From Burkholderia aenigmatica (lineage in GTDB: Bacteria; Pseudomonadota; Gammaproteobacteria; Burkholderiales; Burkholderiaceae), in assembly GCF_902499175.1 (NCBI RefSeq), contig NZ_CABVQC010000024.1, positions 1 through 64,000 of the forward strand: 64,000 bases of DNA, read 5' to 3'. This document shows positions 18,918-28,480 of this stretch, piece after piece. Below the pieces are notes generated by a model, which did not search any database, had not been told where the DNA came from, and saw nothing but the letters and a program-made list of their open reading frames with translations. The position numbers and the translations under genes are program-made. Position 1 is the stretch's first letter. Every line of letters begins with the position of its first letter.

Positions 18918-19646
18918 TTACTTACTCGAAGCGAGCGCCTGGTTGAGCTGGTCGGCCGACACCGCGCCCGGCAGGCGGCGACCGTCCGGCAGGAAGATCG
19001 TCGGCGTGCCCGTGACGTTCATCCCGCGGCCGAGCGCGAGGTTCTTGTCGAGCGCAGTGGTATCGCAGGTACCGGCGCCGGACGGGGCACGATGGTCGAG
19101 CATCCAGCCCTGCCACGTTTTCGCGCGGTCGGTCGCACACCAGATCGCCTTCGACTTCGCGGTCGAATCCGGCGACAGAACCGGGTACAGGAACGTGTAG
19201 ACGGTCACGTTGTCGACCGACTGCAGCGTCGTCTCGAGTTTCTTGCAGTACGGGCAGTTCGGATCGGAGAACACCGCGATCTTGCGGGCGCCGTTGCCCT
19301 TGACGACCTTGATCGCATTCGCGAACGGCAGGCTCGCGAAGTCGATCTTGTTGATTTCGGACAGGCGTGCGTCGGTCAGGTTCTTGTGTGTCTTGGCGTC
19401 GACGAGATCGCCGAGCAGCACGTAGTCGCCCGCCGCATCGCTATAGATGATCTGCGAGCCGAGGTTGACTTCATAAAGGCCCGCGACCGGCGATTTCGAC
19501 ACGCTCTTGATCGGCGCGTCGTTGCCGAGACGGGCCTGCAGCGTGGCTTTCAGCTTGTCGGTGGTCTGGTCGGCCTGCGCGGTGCAGCCAAGCGTCGCCA
19601 TCGTGACGGCCAGCGCCAGCGACGCGATGCGGATCGTTTTTTTCAT
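18918..19646 (-). CDS. dsbC: Thiol:disulfide isomerase DsbC
   Basis: This 242-residue periplasmic protein has a signal peptide ending about ...CTAQA. The N-terminal dimerisation domain includes LYEVNLGSQIIYSDAAGDYV, and a thioredoxin-fold domain has the CPYC active site (Cys131 and Cys134) in FSDPNCPYCKKLE. It corrects wrong disulfides in exported proteins and is kept reduced by DsbD. It follows the UbiH-family gene on the same strand, and an A/G-rich ribosome site (GAAGGAAGAT) lies before the start. Confidence 0.93.
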   Translation of the reverse strand: MKKTIRIASLALAVTMATLGCTAQADQTTDKLKATLQARLGNDAPIKSVSKSPVAGLYEVNLGSQIIYSDAAGDYVLLGDLVDAKTHKNLTDARLSEINKIDFASLPFANAIKVVKGNGARKIAVFSDPNCPYCKKLETTLQSVDNVTVYTFLYPVLSPDSTAKSKAIWCATDRAKTWQGWMLDHRAPSGAGTCDTTALDKNLALGRGMNVTGTPTIFLPDGRRLPGAVSADQLNQALASSK

Positions 19647-19736
19647 CGAAATCTTCCTTCAGCTCAATCGGTGTGCACGGCACAGTGTACGCCGTAACGG
19701 AACCGTGTCCGACCGGCGAAACCGCCGAAGGTTCGA

Positions 19737-20906
19737 TCAGCCGAGCGCGGCCGACACGAGCCAGCGCTTCACGAGCGGCTGCGCGCCGACGAAGGCCATG
19801 CCCGCATTGCGCACGGCCTTCGCGAGCGAGCCCGGCACCGCGAACAGCCGCTGCAGCCCGTCGGTTGCAACCATCAACGCGCGGATGTCCTCGCGCCGCG
19901 AACGCTCGTAGCGGCGCAGCAGCACCGTATCGCCGAGGTTGCGGAAGCTTTCCTTGCCTGCAATCGCGTCGGCAAGCGCCGCGACGTCGCGCAGCCCGAG
20001 GTTCATCCCCTGCCCCGCGAGCGGGTGGATCAGGTGCGCGGCATCGCCGACCAGCGCGACGCGCGGCGCGATCAGCTTGTCGACCGTCTGCAGCGCCAGC
20101 GGGAAGCCGGCGGCCGGCGTCACGCAGTCGAGCGTGCCGACCTGGCCATGCGACACGCGCTCGACTTCGGCCGCGAGCTGCGACGGATCGAGGGTGAGCA
20201 ATTCGTCCGCATGCGCGGTGTGCGCGGACCAGACGAGCGACACATGACCGTCCGGCAGCGGCAGCAGCGCGACGATCTCGCCTTCGTGGAACCACTGGTA
20301 GGCCGTCTCGCGATGCGGCAGCGACGCCTTGAAGTTCGCGACGACGCCCGTCTGCCGGTAGTCGCGCCGTTCGACCTTGGCCCCCATTTGCGAGCGCACC
20401 CATGAATGCGCGCCGTCCGCGCCGACGACGAGATCGGCTTCCAGCACCTGCCCCGACGACAGCGTGAGCACGGCCGCGTCGTCGCGCACGTCGAAGCCCT
20501 GCGCGCGCGCATCGAACCACGTGAGGTTCGGCTGGAACCGCAGCGCGGCGTCGAGCGACGCCTCGACCAGCGACGATTCGGCGATCCACGCGAGTTGCGG
20601 CACGGAAGCCTGGTACGCGGAGAAATGCAGTTCCGCGTGCGCATCGCCGTACACGCGCATGTCGTAGACCGGTGCGAGCCGGCCGTGGTCGAGCGCCTGC
20701 CAGACCCGCAGCCGCTCGAGCAGGGCCTGCGAACTGGAGGACAGTGCGTAGACGCGCGTGTCGAACGCGAGATCGGCGGGGCGCGGCGTGGCCGGCTGGG
20801 CAAGCAAGGCTGTCTTGTAGCCGGACTGGGTCAGCGCGAGCGCGGCCGTCTTGCCGACGAGCCCGCCGCCGACCACGGCGACGTCGAAGGTGTGGTGGGC
20901 AGTCAT
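19737..20906 (-). CDS. UbiH/COQ6-family FAD monooxygenase
   Basis: This flavoprotein of about 389 residues begins with the FAD-binding [17 protein letters not shown] and has the second FAD motif [19 protein letters not shown], the signature of UbiH/UbiF/COQ6 ring hydroxylases. Such enzymes hydroxylate the ubiquinone precursor ring at the inner membrane. Which carbon it hydroxylates (UbiH, UbiI or a broader UbiL/UbiM type) cannot be assigned from the sequence alone. I prefer the ATG at 20906 ([15 protein letters not shown]); an in-frame ATG three codons upstream at 20915 is possible. It is divergent from ychF. Confidence 0.85.
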   Translation of the reverse strand: MTAHHTFDVAVVGGGLVGKTAALALTQSGYKTALLAQPATPRPADLAFDTRVYALSSSSQALLERLRVWQALDHGRLAPVYDMRVYGDAHAELHFSAYQASVPQLAWIAESSLVEASLDAALRFQPNLTWFDARAQGFDVRDDAAVLTLSSGQVLEADLVVGADGAHSWVRSQMGAKVERRDYRQTGVVANFKASLPHRETAYQWFHEGEIVALLPLPDGHVSLVWSAHTAHADELLTLDPSQLAAEVERVSHGQVGTLDCVTPAAGFPLALQTVDKLIAPRVALVGDAAHLIHPLAGQGMNLGLRDVAALADAIAGKESFRNLGDTVLLRRYERSRREDIRALMVATDGLQRLFAVPGSLAKAVRNAGMAFVGAQPLVKRWLVSAALG

Positions 20907-21161
20907 GGCGGGCATTATAGCCGCGGGGCCAAACCCTTACGCGGCCGGACTTTGCGGGAAATCAGCAGAATCGCAGGCCGATGCGGCGGCGCGGCGGCCC
21001 GCCGCATCGGCCGTTCGGCGCCAGCCCGGAATCCGGGGCGTCGGCACGGTACAATAGCGTCTTTGACCGTCGGCCCGCCGCGCCCCAAGCGCCGGCCGCC
21101 CTTTTTTCCCGCGCCGCCGTGCCCTGTCCGGCCGCGCCGCCTTACCCGTCCGAAGGATTCC

Positions 21162-22256
21162 ATGAGTCTCAAATGCGGCATCGTCGGCTTGCCCAACGTC
21201 GGCAAGTCCACCCTGTTCAATGCGCTGACCAAGGCCGGCATCGCCGCCGAGAACTACCCGTTCTGCACGATCGAGCCGAACGTCGGCATCGTCGAAGTGC
21301 CCGATACGCGCCTGAAGGCGCTCGCTGAAATCATCAGCCCCGAGCGCATCGTGCCGGCCGTCGTCGAATTCGTCGACATCGCGGGCCTCGTCGCGGGCGC
21401 GAGCAAGGGTGAAGGCCTCGGCAACCAGTTCCTCGCGAACATTCGCGAAACCGACGCGATCACGCACGTCGTGCGCTGCTTCGAGGACGAGAACGTCATT
21501 CACGTCGCCGGCAAGGTCAGCCCGATCGACGACATCGAAGTGATCAACACCGAACTCGCGCTCGCCGACCTCGGCACCGTCGAGAAGGCGCTCACGCGCT
21601 ATTCGAAGGCCGCGAAGTCGGGTAACGACAAGGAAGCGGCGAAGCTCGTCGCGGTGCTCGAGAAGGTGCGCGCGCAGCTCGACCAAGGCAAGGCCATTCG
21701 CGGCCTCGCGCTGTCGGACGACGAACAGGCGGTGCTCAAGCCGTTCTGCCTGATCACCGCGAAGCCGACCATGTACGTGGCCAACGTGAAGGACGACGGT
21801 TTCGAGAACAACCCGCACCTCGACGCGGTACGCAAGTACGCGGAAAGCGAGAATGCGCCGGTGGTCGCCGTGTGTGCGGCGATCGAGGCGGAAATCGCCG
21901 ATCTCGACGACGCGGACAAGGAAGCGTTCCTCGCCGACATGGGCATGGAAGAGCCGGGCCTCGACCGCGTGATCCGCGCGGGCTTCAAGCTGCTCGGCCT
22001 GCAGACCTACTTCACCGCGGGCGTGAAGGAAGTGCGCGCGTGGACGATCCATATCGGCGACACGGCCCCGCAAGCCGCCGGCGTGATTCACACCGACTTC
22101 GAGCGCGGCTTCATCCGTGCGCAGACGATCGCGTTCAACGACTTCGTCACGTACAAGGGCGAGCAAGGCGCGAAGGAAGCCGGCAAGATGCGCGCGGAAG
22201 GGAAGGAGTATGTCGTGCACGACGGCGACGTGATGAACTTCCTGTTCAACGTCTGA
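21162..22256 (+). CDS. ychF: Redox-regulated ATPase YchF (Obg-family)
   Basis: This 364-residue Obg-like P-loop protein starts [22 protein letters not shown]. The Walker A loop is at residues 8-15, and there is a helical coiled-coil insertion and a C-terminal TGS domain. YchF/OLA1 proteins prefer ATP to GTP, bind ribosomes and are affected by oxidative stress. The start is fixed by the family N-terminus, with GAAGGATT upstream. A TACAAT hexamer at 21050-21055 may be the -10. A strong terminator follows 22 bases after the stop. Confidence 0.95.
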   Translation: MSLKCGIVGLPNVGKSTLFNALTKAGIAAENYPFCTIEPNVGIVEVPDTRLKALAEIISPERIVPAVVEFVDIAGLVAGASKGEGLGNQFLANIRETDAITHVVRCFEDENVIHVAGKVSPIDDIEVINTELALADLGTVEKALTRYSKAAKSGNDKEAAKLVAVLEKVRAQLDQGKAIRGLALSDDEQAVLKPFCLITAKPTMYVANVKDDGFENNPHLDAVRKYAESENAPVVAVCAAIEAEIADLDDADKEAFLADMGMEEPGLDRVIRAGFKLLGLQTYFTAGVKEVRAWTIHIGDTAPQAAGVIHTDFERGFIRAQTIAFNDFVTYKGEQGAKEAGKMRAEGKEYVVHDGDVMNFLFNV

Positions 22257-22278
22257 GCGTTGCTTCGGCACTTTGATG

Positions 22279-22307
22279 AAAAAAGCCCGCTTTCGCGGGC
22301 TTTTTTT
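22279..22307. terminator. Bidirectional terminator after ychF
   Basis: The arms AAAAAAGCCCGC and GCGGGCTTTTTT enclose the loop TTTC. It can end both ychF and the convergent radical SAM transcript. Confidence 0.93.
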
Positions 22308-22393
22308 GGTGCGTTTGTCTCGTTACAGCCGGTTCCGCAAGCTCGAATTCAATCCAGTAGCGCTTGTGGCCTTCCGCCCGTTCGACGCCAAAC

Positions 22394-23455
22394 TCATTGC
22401 ATGGCGCAAATCGATACACCCTCGGTACGGTTGCGCGGATGATATCCCGACCAGACAAACTGACTGAAATAAGTCTCAGCAACCTCCGTCCACGTCCGGA
22501 GCCCGTCGTCCTCCTGCAGCACATGCCTGGCGTTGACCAGCAACCACGACATCACCGCCTGGCTGTCACGGCACTTCGCACACTCCCCTGACGTACAACA
22601 ACGCGCCAGCGAAACGAAGTCGGCACGATACGCATTGAACTTGGGCAGTGCGGGCCAACTCGAAGCGAGCCGATCCGCGTTCTGCGGATGATCTTCACTA
22701 ACGCTCGGGCAGCTTGCGCCATCGAATACTCCCCAAGAGGTCGCCCCGCGCATCAGAGCGGCTAGATAATAGGGATGGCTTGCAATGGTTTCAGGGTATC
22801 TCGCCTTCAAATCGAGCAACGCATTCAACAGCCGCTCCTCTCCACGTCGGCGAAGCGGGCCGTCGACGTCGTATGGGCTGTAGTAATTGAACAGCAGCCG
22901 GTTTCCGTTGTCCCGAATCTTGCGTACTGTTTCCTCGATATACGCGAGGCCATCCATCGTCGCTGCGTAGACGAAACCCGCCCGCTCGTCGTCCCGGTAG
23001 TTCGCCAGTGCCTTGTCAAACAAGCCCGTAAACCGCTTGCCGTTCGGACCGATCGCACGCAACTCGTCGTCGAGTGGCCCACCACCAAATACAGAAATAG
23101 CGATGGTGATGTCTTCGAAGCCTTCATACGGAATTTTTCGAAGACCATTCGTCGACACGGATACTTTCGGCATGTATTTCCGAAACATCCGTATCCGATC
23201 GAGATACAACGCGGGTTCGCCACCAATCAAGAGCGGCGCGTTGATCCCGCGCGCCGCCTCCTCCTTCACGCGTTGCTCGAGACGAAGCGTATCGTTCAGT
23301 TCGCGCGACGCCGTATCGAACTCGTTCTCGAAGAACCAGCAGCCCTTGCAGCGCAGATTGCATTGATTCGTGAGGTGGTAAAGCGAAGCACGCGTCTCCT
23401 TCGCCTCGTTTCTAACCGCCTTGAAGCGCGCTTTCATGTCGATTGAATCATCCAT
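22394..23455 (-). CDS. Radical SAM protein with C-terminal cysteine cluster, function unknown
   Basis: This 353-residue protein has the radical SAM motif CNLRCKGC (Cys32, Cys36, Cys39) preceded by ASLYHLTNQ, and GGEP at about 79-81 for SAM binding. The C-terminal part holds Cys249, a CC pair at 286-287, and Cys292 and Cys295 in SLARCCTSGECAKC, suggesting an auxiliary Fe-S cluster as in SPASM/twitch enzymes. I chose the ATG at 23455 because GGAGA lies 9 bases upstream. It follows the hydrolase gene by 39 bases on the same strand, a likely two-gene operon. Codon use is less GC-rich than in neighbours. The end may be frameshifted: another frame continues with protein-like sequence to the terminator. 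No substrate can be named. Confidence 0.8.
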   Translation of the reverse strand: MDDSIDMKARFKAVRNEAKETRASLYHLTNQCNLRCKGCWFFENEFDTASRELNDTLRLEQRVKEEAARGINAPLLIGGEPALYLDRIRMFRKYMPKVSVSTNGLRKIPYEGFEDITIAISVFGGGPLDDELRAIGPNGKRFTGLFDKALANYRDDERAGFVYAATMDGLAYIEETVRKIRDNGNRLLFNYYSPYDVDGPLRRRGEERLLNALLDLKARYPETIASHPYYLAALMRGATSWGVFDGASCPSVSEDHPQNADRLASSWPALPKFNAYRADFVSLARCCTSGECAKCRDSQAVMSWLLVNARHVLQEDDGLRTWTEVAETYFSQFVWSGYHPRNRTEGVSICAMQ

Positions 23456-23494
23456 CGTGGTCTCCTGATACGAGGGCGCCAGCGACACGTACTG

Positions 23495-24364
23495 TCAGCG
23501 CGGCAATCCTCTGATGAGTTCCGGCCACAGCGACGAATGCTCGCGGCGGAACATGCCGACGTGTCCGATTGCTCGGCCGTCGGGGTTTTCTGGATGGATG
23601 AAATGGACGCCGTGCTCTGCTCTCGGCAGCAGGCGCAGCCAGTCTTCGACATTGGCCGGCGTGGCGAGCGGATCGTCGGTTGCGGCCACGACGGTGACGG
23701 GCGCTGTAAACTCGTCGTAGTAGTGATGCGTCACCCCTGCTCCGAATTCGTTTGCCACATATCCGGGTCGACGACACCACCGAGCCCATTGAAGCCCGAC
23801 GCGCGGCGGCAAATCATCGCCCCAGCCCAGCACCCGGGCTGGAACGTAGCCGAGCAACCGCGCGGCAATCGGCACGTACGCATTCGCAAGCAGCAATGCC
23901 GCGAAACGCTGTGGCCATCGGATGTTGCCGATATATCCGGACGACGCGGAGACAGCGCACAAAGAGCGAACCGATGCGTGATTCGGCATTAGGCCAATGA
24001 GTTGCGCACCTGCGCTATGCCCGATCAAATGTGCGTGGCCCGCGCCGGTCTTGCCGAGGAGCCAATCAAGCGCTGCGGGCATATCGAGTTCCCCCCAGTC
24101 CTGTTTCCGCACGCGTGACTGACGAACATGACGCGTATCGAGCGACGCGCCGATTCCCCGATAGTCGAATACGAACGTCGAATAGCCGTCGCGACGCAAC
24201 CAATCCGCAAACGGGAAATAAAAGGATTGGCGAATCCCTGTTGCGGGACAGATGAGTACAGGGGAACGATCGTCGTTGACTGCCGGGAAATAGGTTCCGC
24301 TCAACTGGAATCCGTCGCGGGCGACGAAATCAATGCAGACGCGAGTTGTTGAACGCTCACTCAT
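23495..24364 (-). CDS. Alpha/beta hydrolase, probable serine hydrolase
   Basis: This 289-residue alpha/beta-hydrolase has the nucleophile elbow LIGHSAGAQLIG, a conserved FVFDYRGIGASL strand-loop earlier, VVAATDDPLATP supplying the acid, and GHVGMF near the C-terminus supplying the catalytic His. There is no signal peptide. It resembles the S33-like, single-domain hydrolases often called UCP037442-type; substrates are unknown. It is first in a two-gene leftward cassette with the radical SAM gene and shares that gene's lower GC. One guess is that it acts on an ester or amide before or after the radical step; this is inference only. Confidence 0.8.
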   Translation of the reverse strand: MSERSTTRVCIDFVARDGFQLSGTYFPAVNDDRSPVLICPATGIRQSFYFPFADWLRRDGYSTFVFDYRGIGASLDTRHVRQSRVRKQDWGELDMPAALDWLLGKTGAGHAHLIGHSAGAQLIGLMPNHASVRSLCAVSASSGYIGNIRWPQRFAALLLANAYVPIAARLLGYVPARVLGWGDDLPPRVGLQWARWCRRPGYVANEFGAGVTHHYYDEFTAPVTVVAATDDPLATPANVEDWLRLLPRAEHGVHFIHPENPDGRAIGHVGMFRREHSSLWPELIRGLPR

Positions 24365-24635
24365 CGCATCGACCTCAAGACCGTCGATGAACGAGCAGGT
24401 GTATCGATCGACCGATTGGACAGAGAGTGCTGCCTGTTAATGTGAAGCAACAACAAAGGAATCCAAATCGATTTATTCATCGATTCACCCCGATAGTCAG
24501 AGCGATCAATGTAAGAGCAAATCTTTGTCGATGAAATCAGACAAGTTCGAATATTCCGCGCTAATTGCGCGCTGTTCCTTGTCTCTCGCGATAACCTCCG
24601 CGCCCCTCCCAGCAGCCGCGTCCGCCACAAAAAAC
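24365..24635. other. AT-rich intergenic region upstream of the hydrolase cassette
   Basis: No convincing gene is seen. The stretch is much richer in A/T than its surroundings and should hold the leftward promoter of the hydrolase/radical SAM pair. An inverted repeat AATCGAT-TTATTC-ATCGATT (24466-24485) is a candidate regulator site. Confidence 0.5.
24466..24485. repeat. Short inverted repeat, possible operator
   Basis: The 7-base arms AATCGAT and ATCGATT are separated by six bases. It lies about 100 bases upstream of the hydrolase start. A regulatory role is a guess from its position. Confidence 0.35.
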
Positions 24636-24671
24636 AAATGGCCTGACCGGCAAACGCCGGTCAGGCCATTT
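24636..24671 (-). terminator. Terminator of the gabP-like gene
   Basis: The arms AAATGGCCTGACCGGC and GCCGGTCAGGCCATTT pair around AAAC. On the minus strand a T-rich tail (TTTGTTTTTTG) follows. It lies about 65 bases beyond the permease stop. Confidence 0.88.
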
Positions 24672-24734
24672 TTCGTGCGGGGTTTTCCCGTCATCCGGCA
24701 GCGAGCGCTTGCCCGCCACCTCGTTTCACCTTCA

Positions 24735-26126
24735 TCACGTCGCCGACACACGCCGCCCTTCGCTCGCCTGCGCATCGCGACCACGCTTGTTCAGCCACGA
24801 CGCCAGCAGCACGATCAACGCCAGCACGGCCGTCGCGCCCACTTCCATCCGGTGATCCTCGCTCACGAGCATCACGGTCAGCGTGCCGCAGATGAACAGG
24901 ATCACCAACCACGTGAGCCACGGGAACAGCCACATCCGCAGCGTCAGGTCCGCACCGGTCGATTCGAGCGTCTTGCGCATCCGCAGCTGCGAGATCGCGA
25001 TCACGAGATACACGAGCAGCGCAATCGCGCCCGACGTCGCGAGCAGGAAGCCGAACACCTGCTCCGGCATCAGGTAGTTCGCGATCACGGTCAGGAAGCC
25101 GAATGCGGTCGACGCGAGCACGGCCGCGCGCGGCGTGCCGGTCGAATCGGTGCGGTGCAGGAACGCCGGCGCATCCTTGCGCTTCGACAGCGAGAACAGC
25201 ATCCGCGACGCGGTGTACAGCGCCGAATTCAGGCAACTCGCGACCGACACGAGCACGATCACGTCGATGATCGCCTTCGCATTCGGAATGCCGATCAGCT
25301 CCATCGCGCGCTGATACGAGCCGTGCGTCGGCAGCAGCGGATCGTTCCACGGCACGATGGCCGCGACGACGAGAATCGAGCCGAGATAGAACAGCGTGAT
25401 GCGCCAGATCACCGAGTTGGTCGCACGCACGATCTGGCGTTGCGGGTTGTCCGATTCGGCGGCCGCGATCGTCACGATCTCGGTGCCGAGGAACGAAAAC
25501 ATCGTGGTCAGCATTGCCGCGAGCACCGCGCTCGCGCCGTGCGGCATGAAGCCGCCATGCGCGAACAGGTTCGATACACCCGACATGGCCGGCGCAGGGA
25601 TGATGCCGACGATCGCCGCCCCGCCGATGCACAGGAACACGACGATCGCGACGACCTTGATCAGCGCGAACCAGAATTCGAATTCGCCGTAGTTCTTGAC
25701 CGAGAAGAGGTTGGTGACCGTCAGCACCAGCGTGATGCCGAGCGCGAAGATCCAGGTCGCGACGGAGGGGAACCACGCATTCAGGATGGTCGCGGCGGCC
25801 GTCGCCTCGATCGGGATCACGAGCACCCAGAACCACCAGTACAGCCAGCCGATCGAGAAACCGGCCCAGTGGCCGATCGCGCGATCGGCATAAGTGGAGA
25901 ACGAACCGCTGTCCGGATGCGCGACGGCCATCTCGCCGAGCATGCGCATCACCAGCACGACCAGCACGCCCGCGATCGCATACGCGAGGATCGATGCCGG
26001 GCCGGCCTCCGCGATCGCGTGGCCTGAACCGACGAACAAGCCCGCGCCGATGACGCCGGCAATCGACATCATCGTCACGTGCCGCTGCTTCAGGCCCGTA
26101 CCGAGGCCTGTGTTGCTTCCACTCAT
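24735..26126 (-). CDS. gabP: Amino acid permease, GabP-like (APC superfamily)
   Basis: This 463-residue permease with about 12 membrane segments opens with GLKQRHVTMMSIAGVIGAGLFVGSGHAI, the AAT-family signature. Other landmarks are FSFLGTEIVTIAAAES and the long loop before LLPTHGSYQ. Length and N-terminus fit 4-aminobutyrate permease GabP, but related carriers for other amino acids are similar. The ATG at 26126 gives MSGSNTGLGTGLKQRH; longer ORF forms add an Arg-rich tail unlike the family. No gab catabolic genes lie alongside, so the substrate is tentative. Confidence 0.8.
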   Translation of the reverse strand: MSGSNTGLGTGLKQRHVTMMSIAGVIGAGLFVGSGHAIAEAGPASILAYAIAGVLVVLVMRMLGEMAVAHPDSGSFSTYADRAIGHWAGFSIGWLYWWFWVLVIPIEATAAATILNAWFPSVATWIFALGITLVLTVTNLFSVKNYGEFEFWFALIKVVAIVVFLCIGGAAIVGIIPAPAMSGVSNLFAHGGFMPHGASAVLAAMLTTMFSFLGTEIVTIAAAESDNPQRQIVRATNSVIWRITLFYLGSILVVAAIVPWNDPLLPTHGSYQRAMELIGIPNAKAIIDVIVLVSVASCLNSALYTASRMLFSLSKRKDAPAFLHRTDSTGTPRAAVLASTAFGFLTVIANYLMPEQVFGFLLATSGAIALLVYLVIAISQLRMRKTLESTGADLTLRMWLFPWLTWLVILFICGTLTVMLVSEDHRMEVGATAVLALIVLLASWLNKRGRDAQASEGRRVSAT

Positions 26127-26542
26127 CTGTCTCTCTCCAAAAAACGGTTCCGGTATGGCCGGGTATCGCGTGAAGGCAGCACGGGGGATTGTGGTTCTTG
26201 AGCCGGGCCGGATGCGGCGCCTGCACGGGATGCAGACACGGGACCGGATCGGGGGCCGTTCCGGAACGGTGCGCCATGCAGTCTGCGAAGCTGCGGGTGC
26301 GATGCGGCGCGCAGCGCGCCGACGCATCGCGTGCGCCCTTTCCGTCGGCTTTCGTCAGCTGCCTTCGAAGCGAAGGAGTGTAAGCATCAAACGGTTCTTC
26401 ACTAAGAACCAATTGAAGAATTTCGATGGAACCACTTGTTGTATCGACGTCGATCGATGCAACGCTTGTACCATTCGCGGCGTCTCGCGAGCGCGCCTGC
26501 AGCGCCCGTCGAGCCGGGCAGCAAGCTGCGGCAACCCGTGCG
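26127..26542. other. Intergenic region upstream of gabP with a GC-rich hairpin
   Basis: This is 416 bases without a credible gene. It contains a strong imperfect hairpin at 26299-26340 (GCGATGCG pairing with CGCATCGC, inner GGCGCGC/GCGCGCC) and a lower-GC patch at about 26385-26470. The leftward gabP promoter must lie here. Confidence 0.6.
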
Positions 26543-26887
26543 TCAGCTCGCGCCGCGCGCCATCTCGTCGCGCCATTTCGCGGGAACGACAGCCTGCCAT
26601 TCTCGCAGAAGCAGGTTTTTCACGGCGTCCGGACGGGCCGCCGACAGCCGCACCAGCACGATCGGCCAGCCGACATAGTGATCCGTCACGTAATACACGT
26701 CAGGTTCCGATTCGATCAGCCACGCGCGCTCGTCGGGGCCGACACCCTTCACGACGAGCGTGTCGCCGTCCTCGCGCAGCCGCGCGAGCATCTTGCCCCT
26801 CACCTTGAGTGCGGGCGTGCCGTACGACGTACCTTCCTCGACGCCCCGCCACGCCAGTGCGATCTGCCGGACTTCGTCGAATGTCAT
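26543..26887 (-). CDS. MmcQ/YjbR-family protein
   Basis: This 114-residue protein fits the MmcQ/YjbR (CyaY-like) double-wing fold: TFDEVRQIALAWRGVEEGTSYGTPALKVRGK, then VGPDERAWLIESEPDVYYVTDH split over the middle, and WQAVVPAKWRDE at the end. The family is described as DNA-binding-like, but its role is unclear. The start at 26887 follows AGGGAGGCCC; the longer reading frame has no family support. It sits alone, codirectional with the upstream MFS gene across 81 bases. Confidence 0.85.
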   Translation of the reverse strand: MTFDEVRQIALAWRGVEEGTSYGTPALKVRGKMLARLREDGDTLVVKGVGPDERAWLIESEPDVYYVTDHYVGWPIVLVRLSAARPDAVKNLLLREWQAVVPAKWRDEMARGAS

Positions 26888-26968
26888 CGGGCCTCCCTGC
26901 TGCACGCCTTCGTTTGACGATCCGGCCACCCTACCGGAATTCGCGACGACGCGCCGGGCGAAGCACGC

Positions 26969-28288
26969 CTATCCGCGCGCCGCACGGGTGGCCGTCGCTG
27001 CACGCCCTGTCGTCGCGACGATCGCGAAGGCGATCGCATTCGCGGCGGCGCTGGCCAGGATCGGCACGAGATAGCCGCCGCCCGCGTCGTAGATGAAGCC
27101 GGCCGCAGTCGGCCCGATCAGCGTGCCGAATGCGATGCTCGTGTAGAGCACGCCGATGATTCCGCTCACGTTGCGGCCGCCGAAGTAGTCCATCACGACC
27201 GCCGGCAGCACGGCAACCCAACCGCCGTAGAACACACCGAACACGAGCGCGAACGCGGCGAGCGTCGCGACGGTGCCGGCACCGGCCCACGCGACGAGGG
27301 CGACGGCCATGCCGGCGAACATCGCGAGCAGCGACGTGCGGCGGCCGAAGCGGTCGGCGAGGCCACCGAGGAAGAAGCGGCCGGCCGTGCTGCCGACGCC
27401 GATCGCGCCAAGCAGCAGCACGGCCGTCGACGACGCGACGCCATGATCGAGCGCGTACGGCACGAGGTGAACGAACGGGACGAACACGCCGAACGAGCAG
27501 ATGAGGCATGCCGCGTAGAGGCTCGCGAACGGCCGCGACGTGACGGCTTCGCGCACCGTCGCGCCGGCAGACGCCGAAGCGGCGCCCGGCTTGCGGCCCG
27601 CGGCTGCCCCGGACACCGGGTGCCCCGCCTCGGGCCCGGCGGCTTTCGCGCCGCCGCCTTCGACGGGCTCATGCGCCGCGTCCCCGTCCGGCAGCAGCCC
27701 ACGCCCGCGCGGGTCGTTCTCGATCAGCAGCGACATCCCCGCGCCGATCACGACCGCGATCACGGCCAGCGTGAAATACGCACCGCGCCAGCCGACATGC
27801 GCAATCAACGCGGACGCGAGCGGCGGCATCACCAGCGTGCCGACACCGATCCCCGCGACCGCGAGCCCCGACGCAAAACCGCGCCGGCGCACGAACCAGC
27901 GCTGCACCGCGCCGACGGCCGGCACGTACGCGCAGCCGATGCCGAAACCGACACCGAGCCCGTACGCGACATAAACCTGCACCAGCGTATGCGCGGCGCC
28001 GGCAGCCGCGAGCCCGGCGCCCGTCAGCAACATCCCGGCGATGGCGAGCCGCCGCGAGCCGAAGCGGTCGGCGAGCGGCCCGCTGATGATGCCGAAACCG
28101 AAATACAGGAAACCGGCGAGCGAGAACACGAGTGAGATCTGCCCGCGCGACGCGGCGAAATCCCGCTGCAGCGATTCGACGAACGCGCTGAACGTATACG
28201 CGCTGCCGAAACCGACGAACGTGACGGCGAACGCGGCTGCAACCACGTACCAGCCGTAAAAAAGGCGCGATGCGCCCGGGCGGTTCAT
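26969..28288 (-). CDS. MFS transporter (monocarboxylate/oxalate-formate type)
   Basis: This 439-residue protein has 12 predicted helices in two six-helix halves separated by a long Ala/Gly/Pro-rich cytoplasmic loop (PEAGHPVSGAAAGRKPGAASA region). N-terminal RLFYGWYVVAAAFAVTFVGFG and the repeated PLADRFGSRR/GLADRFGRRT loops are MFS hallmarks, and the overall pattern fits the MCT/OFA group. It probably exchanges or imports a small organic acid. A divergent LysR gene across 192 bases is the likely regulator. Confidence 0.85.
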   Translation of the reverse strand: MNRPGASRLFYGWYVVAAAFAVTFVGFGSAYTFSAFVESLQRDFAASRGQISLVFSLAGFLYFGFGIISGPLADRFGSRRLAIAGMLLTGAGLAAAGAAHTLVQVYVAYGLGVGFGIGCAYVPAVGAVQRWFVRRRGFASGLAVAGIGVGTLVMPPLASALIAHVGWRGAYFTLAVIAVVIGAGMSLLIENDPRGRGLLPDGDAAHEPVEGGGAKAAGPEAGHPVSGAAAGRKPGAASASAGATVREAVTSRPFASLYAACLICSFGVFVPFVHLVPYALDHGVASSTAVLLLGAIGVGSTAGRFFLGGLADRFGRRTSLLAMFAGMAVALVAWAGAGTVATLAAFALVFGVFYGGWVAVLPAVVMDYFGGRNVSGIIGVLYTSIAFGTLIGPTAAGFIYDAGGGYLVPILASAAANAIAFAIVATTGRAATATRAARG

Positions 28289-28346
28289 GACGATGCTCCT
28301 CTCAGGTTCCACCGGCCGCCGGCAGCAACCGGATTGCCTCATGGAT

Positions 28347-28359
28347 ATAGTTGAACTAT
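28347..28359. promoter_or_regulatory. Candidate LysR operator between MFS and LysR genes
   Basis: The perfect palindrome ATAGTT-G-AACTAT lies in the divergent spacer, 59 bases from the MFS start and 122 from the LysR start. LysR regulators often bind such dyads between themselves and their target. Binding is not shown by the sequence. Confidence 0.45.
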
Positions 28360-28480
28360 GTTGATCGCATCGGCCGCCGACAGGCAGTCGCGAAGCACGC
28401 GATCCGATGCGTCAACGGTACTCGCGCGTACGCATCGTCTCAAACGATATTTCATCGGACTTTCGATTTAGAAAAACTCA

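Noticed and set aside
22279..24671. Genomic island with mobile-element ends
   Set aside because: GC is lower, but I found no integrase, transposase, tRNA or flanking direct repeats. I keep it only as an accessory-looking cassette.
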